The position numbers and the translations under genes were made by a program. The notes under the pieces are model-generated. The model was not told the origin of the DNA, ran no database searches, and saw only the letters and a program-made list of their open reading frames with translations. From positions 186,001-250,000 of the forward strand of contig NZ_JAFCJE010000007.1 in NCBI RefSeq assembly GCF_018131185.1: 64,000 bases of DNA, written 5' to 3'. Positions 57,307-64,000 of the stretch are shown one piece after another (the stretch's first letter is position 1; each line of letters begins with the position of its first letter). This DNA comes from Bradyrhizobium diazoefficiens. Lineage in GTDB: Bacteria; Pseudomonadota; Alphaproteobacteria; Rhizobiales; Xanthobacteraceae.

Positions 57307-60300
57307 ATGAACTGCTCGGGTTGCGGTTTCGAGGTTCAGAGCGGCTTTGCCTTCTGCCCGCAGTGCGGCACGAAGCAGCCGAGCGCGTGCCCTGGTTGCG
57401 GCTTTCCATGCGCACCGGATTTCGCGTATTGCCCGAAATGCGGCACTCTCGTCGCTGCGGCCCCCAAAGGCGGCGGGCAGGCAGCGGTGCGGACGGACTC
57501 GACGGCAGTCCCGTCGAGCTCCTCTTCGCCACCGCTCGTGCTCACGCCCGAGGCGCAACACGCATTTCGACGGCCGTCGGACAAAATCGATAGCGAAGCG
57601 AACCGCCGCACCATCACCGTGCTGTTTGCCGACCTCAGCGGCTTCACTGCGATGAGCGAGCGGCTCGACCCCGAGGACATGCAGACGCTTCAGAACGAAT
57701 TGTTCGCGGAGCTGACGGCCGCGGTGCAGAGCTTTGGCGGCTTTGTGGACAAATTCATCGGCGATGCGCTGCTCGCACTGTTTGGTGCGCCAGCCGCGCA
57801 CGAGGACGACCCGGAGCGGGCAGTCCGCGCTGCCCTCGACATGATCATCCGGACGGCGCGACTTAGCGAGCGCGCGAAGGCCTATGCCGGTTCGCCGCTG
57901 CTGCTCCATGTCGGCATCAACACCGGACACGTCGTTGCGGGCGGGCTGGGCGTGGGCGTTGCCAAATCCTATTCGGTGACCGGCGACACCGTGAATACCG
58001 CCCAGCGGCTGCAGTCGATGGCGCCTCCGGGCGAGGTGCTGGTCGGACCGTTGACCTACCGTCTGACGCGGCATGCGTTCGCCTATGATTCGCTTGGCGA
58101 GGTCTCGCTCAAGGGCAAGATGGGCAGCGTTCTGGTCCATCGTCTGAAGGGACCGCTCGATACGCCCCGTGCGGCACGAGGCCTCGACACGCTGGGCATT
58201 GATGCGCCGCTGATCGGACGCGACGCTGAGCTCGCGCGCGTGATCGGCAGCCTCGATCGCGCGTGCGGCGGCGCGGCTCAGCTGGTGCGGCTCGTCGGCG
58301 AGGCCGGCATCGGGAAGACACGCCTGGTGAGCGAATTCGTCGTCCGCATCGGCGAGGAGGATCGCTTCGCAGGCGTGGCGATCCGGCAGGCGGTCTGCTC
58401 GCCGCTCGGCGAACAATCCTATGGCACACTCGCCGCCGTGCTGCGCAGCGCCTATGGCATCGCACAGAAGGCCGGCGCCGCAGAGGCGGAGGCGAAGGTT
58501 GCCGAAGCGCTGTCGGAGCTTGGCCTCGCGACCGACGAGGCCGACCGCCTGATGCCTCTCTATCTGCACGTTCTTGGCCACGGCGACCGCGACGCCGTGC
58601 TCAGGCACGTCGAGCCCGAACAGCTCCGTCGGCAGATCTTTTTCGCGATCCGTACCATCTTCGAACGCCGGCTCGCGCTGTCGCCGCTGCTGATCATCGT
58701 CGAGGATCTGCATTGGGCCGATGCGGTGTCGCTCGAAGCTTTGCGGTTCCTGATGGACCGGCTGGAGCGGTCGCGGCTGATGCTGCTGTTCACACATCGG
58801 CCGATGCTGGAGCTGGATCAGTTCGGTTCGAGCCGGATCAGTCACGCCACTCTTCGGCTGGCTCCGCTTGGCGACACTGACGGACAAAGGCTGATCGCGG
58901 CGTACTTCGGTCACAGTCTGCGTGAACCGCCGGGACATTTGTTCAGCCGTATCCTCGAGCGCGCCGGCGGCAATCCGCTTTTCCTCGAGGAGATCATCCG
59001 CGGTCTCATCGAAGCCGGCACCCTCGTGCGTGACGGCGCGCAGTGGCGGATGAAGGCGGATGAGGCCGCCGCCGATATTCCAGCGAGCATTCAGGCGCTG
59101 TTGCTGGCGCGCCTGGATCGGTTGCCGCATCAGGTGAGGCGCCTGGCCCAGGAAGCCGCAGTGATTGGCCCGCGCTTCGATGCGGCCGTTCTCGGTGCGG
59201 CGGCAACCGAGCCGGCAAGGGTCGAGCCGGGGCTCGAACTTCTGTGCGACGCCGAGATCGTGGAGGAGGTCGCAGGCTCGAACTCGATTTCGCTGCGGAC
59301 CTACCGCTTCACGCAGACCATGCTTCAGGACGTGATCTATCAGAACCTGCTTCTGCAGCGCCGGATCGAGCTCCACGGACGGATCGGCGCCGCGCTGGAG
59401 CGGCTCTATGGCAACGAGCCCGAGCAGCTCGAAGATCTCGTCCTGCTTGGACACCATTTCAGTCTCAGCGCAAGCAAGCCGAAGGGCGCGCGCTATCTGC
59501 GCGCGGCCGGCGATCGTGCACGCGCGAGCTATGCCAACGACGATGCCATCCGCTTCTATCAGCAGTCTCTCGCCGTGCTGCTCGCCGGCGGCGAACGGAG
59601 CCCGGAACGCCTGGTCCTCTATGAGCGGATCGCGGATCTCTGTCGCGTGGCTGGCCGCCGAAGCACGGCCGAGGAGCACTACCGACGCGCCCTTGAGGAG
59701 CATCGCACGGCCGGGGACCGGATCGGCGAAGCGCGAATTCTTCGGAAGCTCGGCCACCTGTTGTGGGACGCCGGCAAGCGCACCAGCGCCGAGACACATT
59801 ATGCCGAGGCGGCCGAACGGCTTGGCGGGACAGATGCGCCGATCGAGTGGGCGCATCTCCTGCAGGAGCGCGGCCGTCTCGCGTTTCGTGTGGGGGATCA
59901 CGTCGCCGCCGCCAGGTGGGCAGACGAGGCGCTCGGCTTCGCGCGATCCGCGCCGGCGAACGCGGACGAGCAGGTCGGGAGCGAGGCGGCGCGCGCCATT
60001 GCGGAGGCACTCAACACCAAGGGGGTTGCGCTGGCGCGGCTTGGGCAACACCAGGAGGCGGTGCGCGAGGTGGAGCAAAGTGTCGCGGCAGCCGAAGCCG
60101 CCGGCCTCCTCAACGTAGCGTGTCGCGGCTACACCAATCTTGGCGTGCTCTACACGATCGTCGATCCGGCGAGAGCGATGGAGGTTTGCAGACGCGGGCT
60201 CGATGTCGCGCATCGTATCAGCGACCTCGGCTTCCAGGCCCGCCTTCTTGCCAATTATGCCGTGGCCTGTTGCACCTTCACGGACAGATGTGCCGAGGAG

Positions 60301-60630
60301 GGAGTGCCGGCTGCCGAAAAGGCGATCGAGATCGACCGTGCGCTCGATCAGCGCGAGCACCTCCCCGTACCCCTGATCGTACTCGGGCAAATCCATCAAT
60401 GCCATTTCCGGCCCGATCAGGCTGCCCGCTGCTACAATCAGGCCATCGAGGTCGCCAGCGAAACCGGCGAGCCGCAGCAGCTCTTTCCATGCTATGATGG
60501 TCTCGCGACGCTGAACCTTGATCGCGGTGATTTGCCCGAGGCCGAGCGGTATTTCGCGCTGGCCGATGACGTCTGCACCAGGCACGGGCTTGATCCCGCC
60601 GGACTGATTGTACTGCCATTTCTTGACTAG
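57307..60630 (+). CDS. Zinc-ribbon, class III adenylate/guanylate cyclase, AAA ATPase and TPR multidomain protein
   Basis: 1107 residues. Two N-terminal zinc ribbons (CSGCGFEVQSGFAFCPQCG; CPGCGFPCAPDFAYCPKCG, residues 3-40). Cyclase domain about 98-260: VLFADLSGFTAM (metal Asp), FVDKFIGDALLALFG (second Asp), GDTVNTAQRLQ (transition-state Asn/Arg). AAA/NACHT-like ATPase from about 305: RLVGEAGIGKTRLVSEF (Walker A), LLIIVEDLHWADAVS (Walker B). C-terminal TPR array from about 700, with repeated A-x3-Y/G patterns, to the end. The start at 57307 places the first Cys pair correctly. Catalytic residues appear intact, so cAMP production is plausible. Ligand unknown. These are numerous in bradyrhizobia. 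Confidence 0.9.
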   Translation: MNCSGCGFEVQSGFAFCPQCGTKQPSACPGCGFPCAPDFAYCPKCGTLVAAAPKGGGQAAVRTDSTAVPSSSSSPPLVLTPEAQHAFRRPSDKIDSEANRRTITVLFADLSGFTAMSERLDPEDMQTLQNELFAELTAAVQSFGGFVDKFIGDALLALFGAPAAHEDDPERAVRAALDMIIRTARLSERAKAYAGSPLLLHVGINTGHVVAGGLGVGVAKSYSVTGDTVNTAQRLQSMAPPGEVLVGPLTYRLTRHAFAYDSLGEVSLKGKMGSVLVHRLKGPLDTPRAARGLDTLGIDAPLIGRDAELARVIGSLDRACGGAAQLVRLVGEAGIGKTRLVSEFVVRIGEEDRFAGVAIRQAVCSPLGEQSYGTLAAVLRSAYGIAQKAGAAEAEAKVAEALSELGLATDEADRLMPLYLHVLGHGDRDAVLRHVEPEQLRRQIFFAIRTIFERRLALSPLLIIVEDLHWADAVSLEALRFLMDRLERSRLMLLFTHRPMLELDQFGSSRISHATLRLAPLGDTDGQRLIAAYFGHSLREPPGHLFSRILERAGGNPLFLEEIIRGLIEAGTLVRDGAQWRMKADEAAADIPASIQALLLARLDRLPHQVRRLAQEAAVIGPRFDAAVLGAAATEPARVEPGLELLCDAEIVEEVAGSNSISLRTYRFTQTMLQDVIYQNLLLQRRIELHGRIGAALERLYGNEPEQLEDLVLLGHHFSLSASKPKGARYLRAAGDRARASYANDDAIRFYQQSLAVLLAGGERSPERLVLYERIADLCRVAGRRSTAEEHYRRALEEHRTAGDRIGEARILRKLGHLLWDAGKRTSAETHYAEAAERLGGTDAPIEWAHLLQERGRLAFRVGDHVAAARWADEALGFARSAPANADEQVGSEAARAIAEALNTKGVALARLGQHQEAVREVEQSVAAAEAAGLLNVACRGYTNLGVLYTIVDPARAMEVCRRGLDVAHRISDLGFQARLLANYAVACCTFTDRCAEEGVPAAEKAIEIDRALDQREHLPVPLIVLGQIHQCHFRPDQAARCYNQAIEVASETGEPQQLFPCYDGLATLNLDRGDLPEAERYFALADDVCTRHGLDPAGLIVLPFLD

Positions 60631-60651
60631 GTCATGTGAAGGAGTTCAACC

Positions 60652-61332
60652 ATGTCAGAACGTCATGTCGATGGACCGCTGCAACCGGGTGATCGCGCAC
60701 CGAACATCGTGCTGGACGCCATCACGCGCGACGGGAAAATCGCGCTCGATGATTTTCGCGGGCAAAGTCCGATATTGGTCGGCCTGTTTCGGGGCCTGCA
60801 TTGCCCGTTCTGCCGCCGCCATATTGCGGCACAGGCGCAGCTTGACGCGGCCCTGCGCGACAAGGGCGTCGAAAGTCTCACCGTCGTCAATACGCCGATC
60901 GATCGGGCGCGGCTCTACTTCCGATATCACCCATTGCCCAACCTGCTCGCTGCGTCCGATCCCGAGCGGGTTTCGCACCGCGCGTTCGGCCTGCCCAATC
61001 TCGAGTTCACGGAGAAGGAGACGGAGTGGCCGAGCAAGGTGGGCATGGACGTCATCATGAGCATGCAGGTGGACATTCCCGGAGAATTGCCCGGGCCGAT
61101 GAATCGCATGGCAGCTGCCGAGCAGCTCAACAACAAGGATGGCTACGAGATGATGGAAGCCGATCAGCGCATGGCAGCGACCGGCCAGGGCCAGTTGTTC
61201 GGCCAGTTCCTGCTCGATCGGGAAGGGGTCGTACGCTGGACCTTTACTGAGGTACCCGAAGGCGGCCAGCGCATGTTCGGGATGCCGAGCCCGCAGGAGT
61301 TGATGTCGGCTGCTTCGCAGGTGGCAGGCTAG
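60652..61332 (+). CDS. Peroxiredoxin-like (AhpC/TSA-type, redoxin fold) protein
   Basis: 226 residues, thioredoxin fold. GDRAPNIVLDAITRDGKIALDDFRGQSPILVGLFRGLHCPFCRRHIAAQ is the N-terminal half: the CPFC pair at about residue 47-50 sits where the peroxidatic Cys of AhpC-like proteins lies, but the flanking sequence is of the PRX-like GlhCPfC group rather than the classic PxxxTxxC. A C-terminal part with GQGQLFGQFLLDREGVVRWTFTE completes the fold. It starts 21 bp after the cyclase stop and may share its transcript. Probable thiol peroxidase or disulfide reductase; substrate unknown. Confidence 0.78.
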   Translation: MSERHVDGPLQPGDRAPNIVLDAITRDGKIALDDFRGQSPILVGLFRGLHCPFCRRHIAAQAQLDAALRDKGVESLTVVNTPIDRARLYFRYHPLPNLLAASDPERVSHRAFGLPNLEFTEKETEWPSKVGMDVIMSMQVDIPGELPGPMNRMAAAEQLNNKDGYEMMEADQRMAATGQGQLFGQFLLDREGVVRWTFTEVPEGGQRMFGMPSPQELMSAASQVAG

Positions 61333-61456
61333 GCATCGTCGTCTGGTTGGCGCGTTGCCCTTGGCCGCAGCAGGCATGAGCCTTTGCGCTTGAGGTGCAG
61401 CCGTCGTTTTCCCGACCTCGCCTGCACGTGACGAAGGTAATGATCCCGGGCGTACA

Positions 61457-62902
61457 ATGACCGAGATTCAGGAAAGGCTCCTCGAAAGCAAGATGACCGA
61501 GATCGAGCGGGCCCGATCCTGGAGCCCCCGCGTGATCTCCAAATTCGAAGCGCTCATCAGGAGCGGTGACGATTTATCGCTCTACCGCGTCAATCCTCTG
61601 GCATTCGCGCGCGACCGTGCCATAGCAGAGCCGGAAAGCATAGACCTGTTTCTCTATGCGACGAGAAGCGGACTATTCGACATGAGCTGGGACGTTGTTT
61701 GTCCCCAATCCGGCATGGTGCTCGATAGCTTTGGCGCCTTGCGCACGCTCAAAACCCATTATGTTTGCGGCTTGTGCGACGTCTCTGGCGAAACCGATCT
61801 CGACGACTTCATAGAGGTCACGTTTACGGTGTCGCCGCAGCTCCGGCGGCTTCCGTTTCATGATCCCGCCTCCCTTTCGGTCGAGGATTTCCATTGGAAG
61901 CTTCGATTTCTGAATGACGCACGGATACCGGGCCAGCAAATCCGGTTTCTCGACCATTTGCATGCGTTCGTTCGCGGCCTTTCGTTCTTGCCACCAAGCT
62001 GCGTCACGACCATTCGCTGCGAGCTGGGTCCCGGGGCTCTGGCGGGGGTCAACATTCAAACCCAGGCTGCGTTCGTCGTTGCGGTGACCGGCGAGCCGAC
62101 AACCGTGCCGACAATCTTGCGAATTGGATACGATGGGCAGCGCTTTTCGTCTTCGCTGGCCGCCGTACCGCCCGGTCCCGTCATTGTCGAGACGGCGAAC
62201 TCCGGAGCGATGCGAGGCTCCTTGCTCCTGATCAATTGGCCGCCTGAAGTTCTGGCTCAAGCGATCAAGCCGCCGCTTGATTTCGATCCCTACATGTCTG
62301 GAGGGATGTTGCTTGCGAGACAGACGTTTCGCCGCCTGTTCCGGTCAGAACGCGTGGACGAAAGGGAGGGCCTGGGTATCCGGCAGGTGACCTTGCTGTT
62401 CACGGATCTCAAAGGTTCGACCGCCATGTACGAACGGCTCGGCGATCTCAATGCCTATGCGCTGGTCCGCGAACATTTTGCCCTGCTCGGTGCGACCGTC
62501 CAGGAGCATTCCGGGGCGATCGTCAAGACGATTGGTGACGCGGTCATGGCTGTCTTCTCTCGTCCAACGGACGCGGTTTCGGCGGCGCTCCACATGCTGG
62601 GAGAAATTGAGCGCCACAACTCCGAGCATGGCGATCCAAGCATCATCCTGAAGATTGGAGCCCATTGCGGCCCCTCTATCGCCGTCACCCTGAACGACAA
62701 TCTGGATTATTTCGGTCAGACCGTGAATGTTGCCGCGCGTGTGCAGTCGTTGGCGGACGCGGGCGAGATTTGTATCTCGGAGGCGCTGTATGCGGCGCCA
62801 GGAGTGAGTGATCTCCTCTCCGGGCATCCGATCGCAGTATTCGATGCACCTCTTCGCGGCGTTGAAGGAAACGCCAGCGTGTATCGTGTCTTGCGCGTGT
62901 AG
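61457..62902 (+). CDS. Class III adenylate/guanylate cyclase with N-terminal DUF5939-like domain
   Basis: 481 residues. Residues 1-290 are a DUF5939-like module with a treble-clef-like Cys set (CPQSG, then CGLCDVSG) and the WPP segment. The cyclase domain spans about 305-480: VTLLFTDLKGSTAMYERL (metal Asp), IVKTIGDAVMAVFS (second Asp with a substrate-proximal Lys), DYFGQTVNVAARVQ (Asn and Arg of the transition state). All catalytic positions are present, so activity is likely. In the N-terminal domain the Cys residues might bind metal or sense redox. It lies after the peroxiredoxin-like gene and converges on hemD (5 bp). Confidence 0.85.
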   Translation: MTEIQERLLESKMTEIERARSWSPRVISKFEALIRSGDDLSLYRVNPLAFARDRAIAEPESIDLFLYATRSGLFDMSWDVVCPQSGMVLDSFGALRTLKTHYVCGLCDVSGETDLDDFIEVTFTVSPQLRRLPFHDPASLSVEDFHWKLRFLNDARIPGQQIRFLDHLHAFVRGLSFLPPSCVTTIRCELGPGALAGVNIQTQAAFVVAVTGEPTTVPTILRIGYDGQRFSSSLAAVPPGPVIVETANSGAMRGSLLLINWPPEVLAQAIKPPLDFDPYMSGGMLLARQTFRRLFRSERVDEREGLGIRQVTLLFTDLKGSTAMYERLGDLNAYALVREHFALLGATVQEHSGAIVKTIGDAVMAVFSRPTDAVSAALHMLGEIERHNSEHGDPSIILKIGAHCGPSIAVTLNDNLDYFGQTVNVAARVQSLADAGEICISEALYAAPGVSDLLSGHPIAVFDAPLRGVEGNASVYRVLRV

Positions 62903-62907
62903 GACTC

Positions 62908-63747
62908 TCAGCTCCCTCGTGATGGCTGCTTCTCCGCGAGCGCTACAGCCATTGCGGAGATCAGTGGCCGCATGAAATAAGCGTCCTCCGCCGGCACGAT
63001 GTCGGTGCGCAAGCCATGTCCGGCGAGCTCGCCGGATACCGCCGGTCCCACCGACGCAATCAGCGTCCGCTCCAACCCCGCGCGCAACTTCGCCTCGCTG
63101 CCATCGGCCTTCGCAGCTTCGATCAGGCGGCGGACCTGGCCGAGATTGGTCAGCGCGATGCAATCGATCCGTCCCTCCGCCATGTCGTCGATGGCGGCGA
63201 CGATGTTGGCGTCCGCTGCCTTGGAGTCATAGACATAGGGCAGCACGATATCGACCTCGGCACCCTGTGCCGAGAGCGCGCCGGTCAGCTCGCCATGATC
63301 CTTGTCCGGATAGAGCTGGAGGCCGAGGCGCCGTCCCTTCAGGTCGAGCTTGCCCAGCATCTCGATCACGCCTTCGGTGGTCGGTTTCTCCGTGGTCTGC
63401 TGCGTTTCCAGCCCGACCTCGCGCAACGCCTTGCCGGGCTTCGGGCCGCGGGTGAATTTCCGCGCTCTGGCGAGCGCCGCGACGAGAGCGGCATCGAGCT
63501 CACGGGCGCGCGCGAGCTTCATGATCCGCCGCAGGCCTTCGCCGGTCATCAGCACGAGGTCGTCAAGAGGCTTGTCGATGGCGCGGCGGATCCAGGCCTC
63601 GATCGGCGCCGGGTCTGGCGCGTCGTGAATGGTGAACATCGGGCACTGCACGACCTCGGCGCCTTGCTCGGCCAGCAGTTTTGAGAACTGCGCCTCCTCG
63701 CGCGTTTCCAGGATGAGGATGCGGGTGCCGTTCAAGCGGTCGGCCAT
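62908..63747 (-). CDS. hemD: Uroporphyrinogen-III synthase
   Basis: 279 residues; cyclises hydroxymethylbilane to uroporphyrinogen III in tetrapyrrole synthesis. The two-lobed HemD fold shows RILILETREEAQFSKLLAEQGAEV at the N-terminus, LDDLVLMTGEGLRRI near residue 65, KPGKALREVGL near 105, DIVLPYVYDSK near 165, and CIALTNLGQVRRLIEAA near 192. The ATG at 63747 gives the usual N-terminus MADRLNGTRIL. Sequence conservation in HemD is low, so the call is from pattern and layout. Divergent from purU. Confidence 0.8.
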   Translation of the reverse strand: MADRLNGTRILILETREEAQFSKLLAEQGAEVVQCPMFTIHDAPDPAPIEAWIRRAIDKPLDDLVLMTGEGLRRIMKLARARELDAALVAALARARKFTRGPKPGKALREVGLETQQTTEKPTTEGVIEMLGKLDLKGRRLGLQLYPDKDHGELTGALSAQGAEVDIVLPYVYDSKAADANIVAAIDDMAEGRIDCIALTNLGQVRRLIEAAKADGSEAKLRAGLERTLIASVGPAVSGELAGHGLRTDIVPAEDAYFMRPLISAMAVALAEKQPSRGS

Positions 63748-63896
63748 GGGTGTGCTCCGGTCAAAAATCGCAATTGTCCGTTCATCCTGACTCCGCGTGC
63801 GGGATTGGCGCAAGGCCAGGGTCGGTGCTAGAGCAGGCGCAAATCGCGGACAGTTCCGCTGCCCAATCCTTCATCAAGAGCCAAGCCGTTCATCAC

Positions 63897-64000
63897 ATGC
63901 CCGATCATCAATATGTCCTGACCCTGTCCTGTCCGGATCGTCCCGGCATCGTGTCGGCGGTGTCGACGTTCCTCGCACATAACGGACAGAACATCCTCGA
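63897..64000 (+). CDS. purU: Formyltetrahydrofolate deformylase, N-terminus only (window edge)
   Basis: The 34 visible codons after the ATG at 63897 read MPDHQYVLTLSCPDRPGIVSAVSTFLAHNGQNIL, an ACT domain start whose SCPDRPGIVSAV and NGQNI segments are characteristic of PurU, which hydrolyses 10-formyl-tetrahydrofolate to formate and tetrahydrofolate. The catalytic formyl-transferase domain lies beyond the window. Divergent from hemD across a 149-bp spacer that must carry both promoters. Confidence 0.82.
   Translation, partial: MPDHQYVLTLSCPDRPGIVSAVSTFLAHNGQNIL

Noticed and set aside
57265..60585. 1106-codon open frame on the minus strand opposite the multidomain cyclase
   Set aside because: The plus-strand frame has clear zinc-ribbon, cyclase, ATPase and TPR motifs; the antisense frame is His/Arg/Gln-rich without any domain and arises from GC-rich codon bias.

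Overview
The window is GC-rich, densely packed DNA from an alphaproteobacterium, most likely Bradyrhizobium or a close relative such as Rhodopseudomonas. This rests on three things seen here: a Liv-type amino-acid transport island carrying its own acyl-CoA ligases, class III adenylate cyclases joined to zinc-ribbon/AAA/TPR modules, and intergenic palindromic repeats of a type I associate with that group. It is an inference from style and family content; no rRNA or tRNA gene is present. No insertion sequence, CRISPR array or tRNA was found.

From 1 to about 47.4 kb lies a surface-polysaccharide locus. (1) 1-7.3 kb: the N-terminal part of a UDP-glucuronate decarboxylase, then a CDP-sugar block (rfbF, rfbG, an NAD-dependent epimerase/reductase and a two-subunit transketolase), interrupted by an opposing sulfotransferase-like and sugar/APH-type kinase pair. 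(2) 7.3-20.3 kb: one long minus-strand operon with ptmE, a Gfo/Idh/MocA oxidoreductase, legF, a PtmA-like SDR, a Wzx flippase, a methyltransferase, a PhyH-type dioxygenase, two surface-carbohydrate proteins, two family-2 glycosyltransferases and a polytopic membrane protein. (3) 20.5-25.6 kb: legH (plus strand) and the minus-strand operon legB-legC-legG-legI. Together these give an almost complete GDP-sugar route to CMP-legionaminic acid. (4) 25.7-33.8 kb: an HddC-GmhB-like fusion, a large membrane protein, a methyltransferase, and a plus-strand trio of two paralogous uncharacterised proteins and a membrane protein. (5) 33.9-43.1 kb: a second, unassigned nonulosonate-like operon: CBS-GHMP kinase, NeuB-SAF-TIM-barrel fusion, NeuA-like transferase, SDR, TIM-barrel isomerase, two more SDRs and an OafA-type acyltransferase. 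(6) 43.3-44.9 kb: a divergent NodU/CmcH-type carbamoyltransferase; an AGE-family sugar epimerase follows at 46.2 kb.

From 44.9 to 54.6 kb is a Liv-type ABC transporter (LivF, LivK, LivM, LivH, LivG) with a PaaK-like ligase and a FadD-like ligase. From 54.9 kb to the end are housekeeping and signalling genes: a Crp/Fnr regulator, an MFS transporter, two class III cyclases flanking a peroxiredoxin-like gene, hemD, and the first codons of purU.

The most interesting material is the second nonulosonate-like operon (43.1 to 33.9 kb), which mirrors the legionaminate cassette gene for gene but with altered chemistry, and a roughly 30-bp promoter block that occurs both in front of it and in front of the 30.4-kb methyltransferase. 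At the second site the block is followed by what looks like the severed start of a CBS-kinase gene. The CDP-sugar block with a split transketolase is a candidate route to a branched or long-chain sugar.
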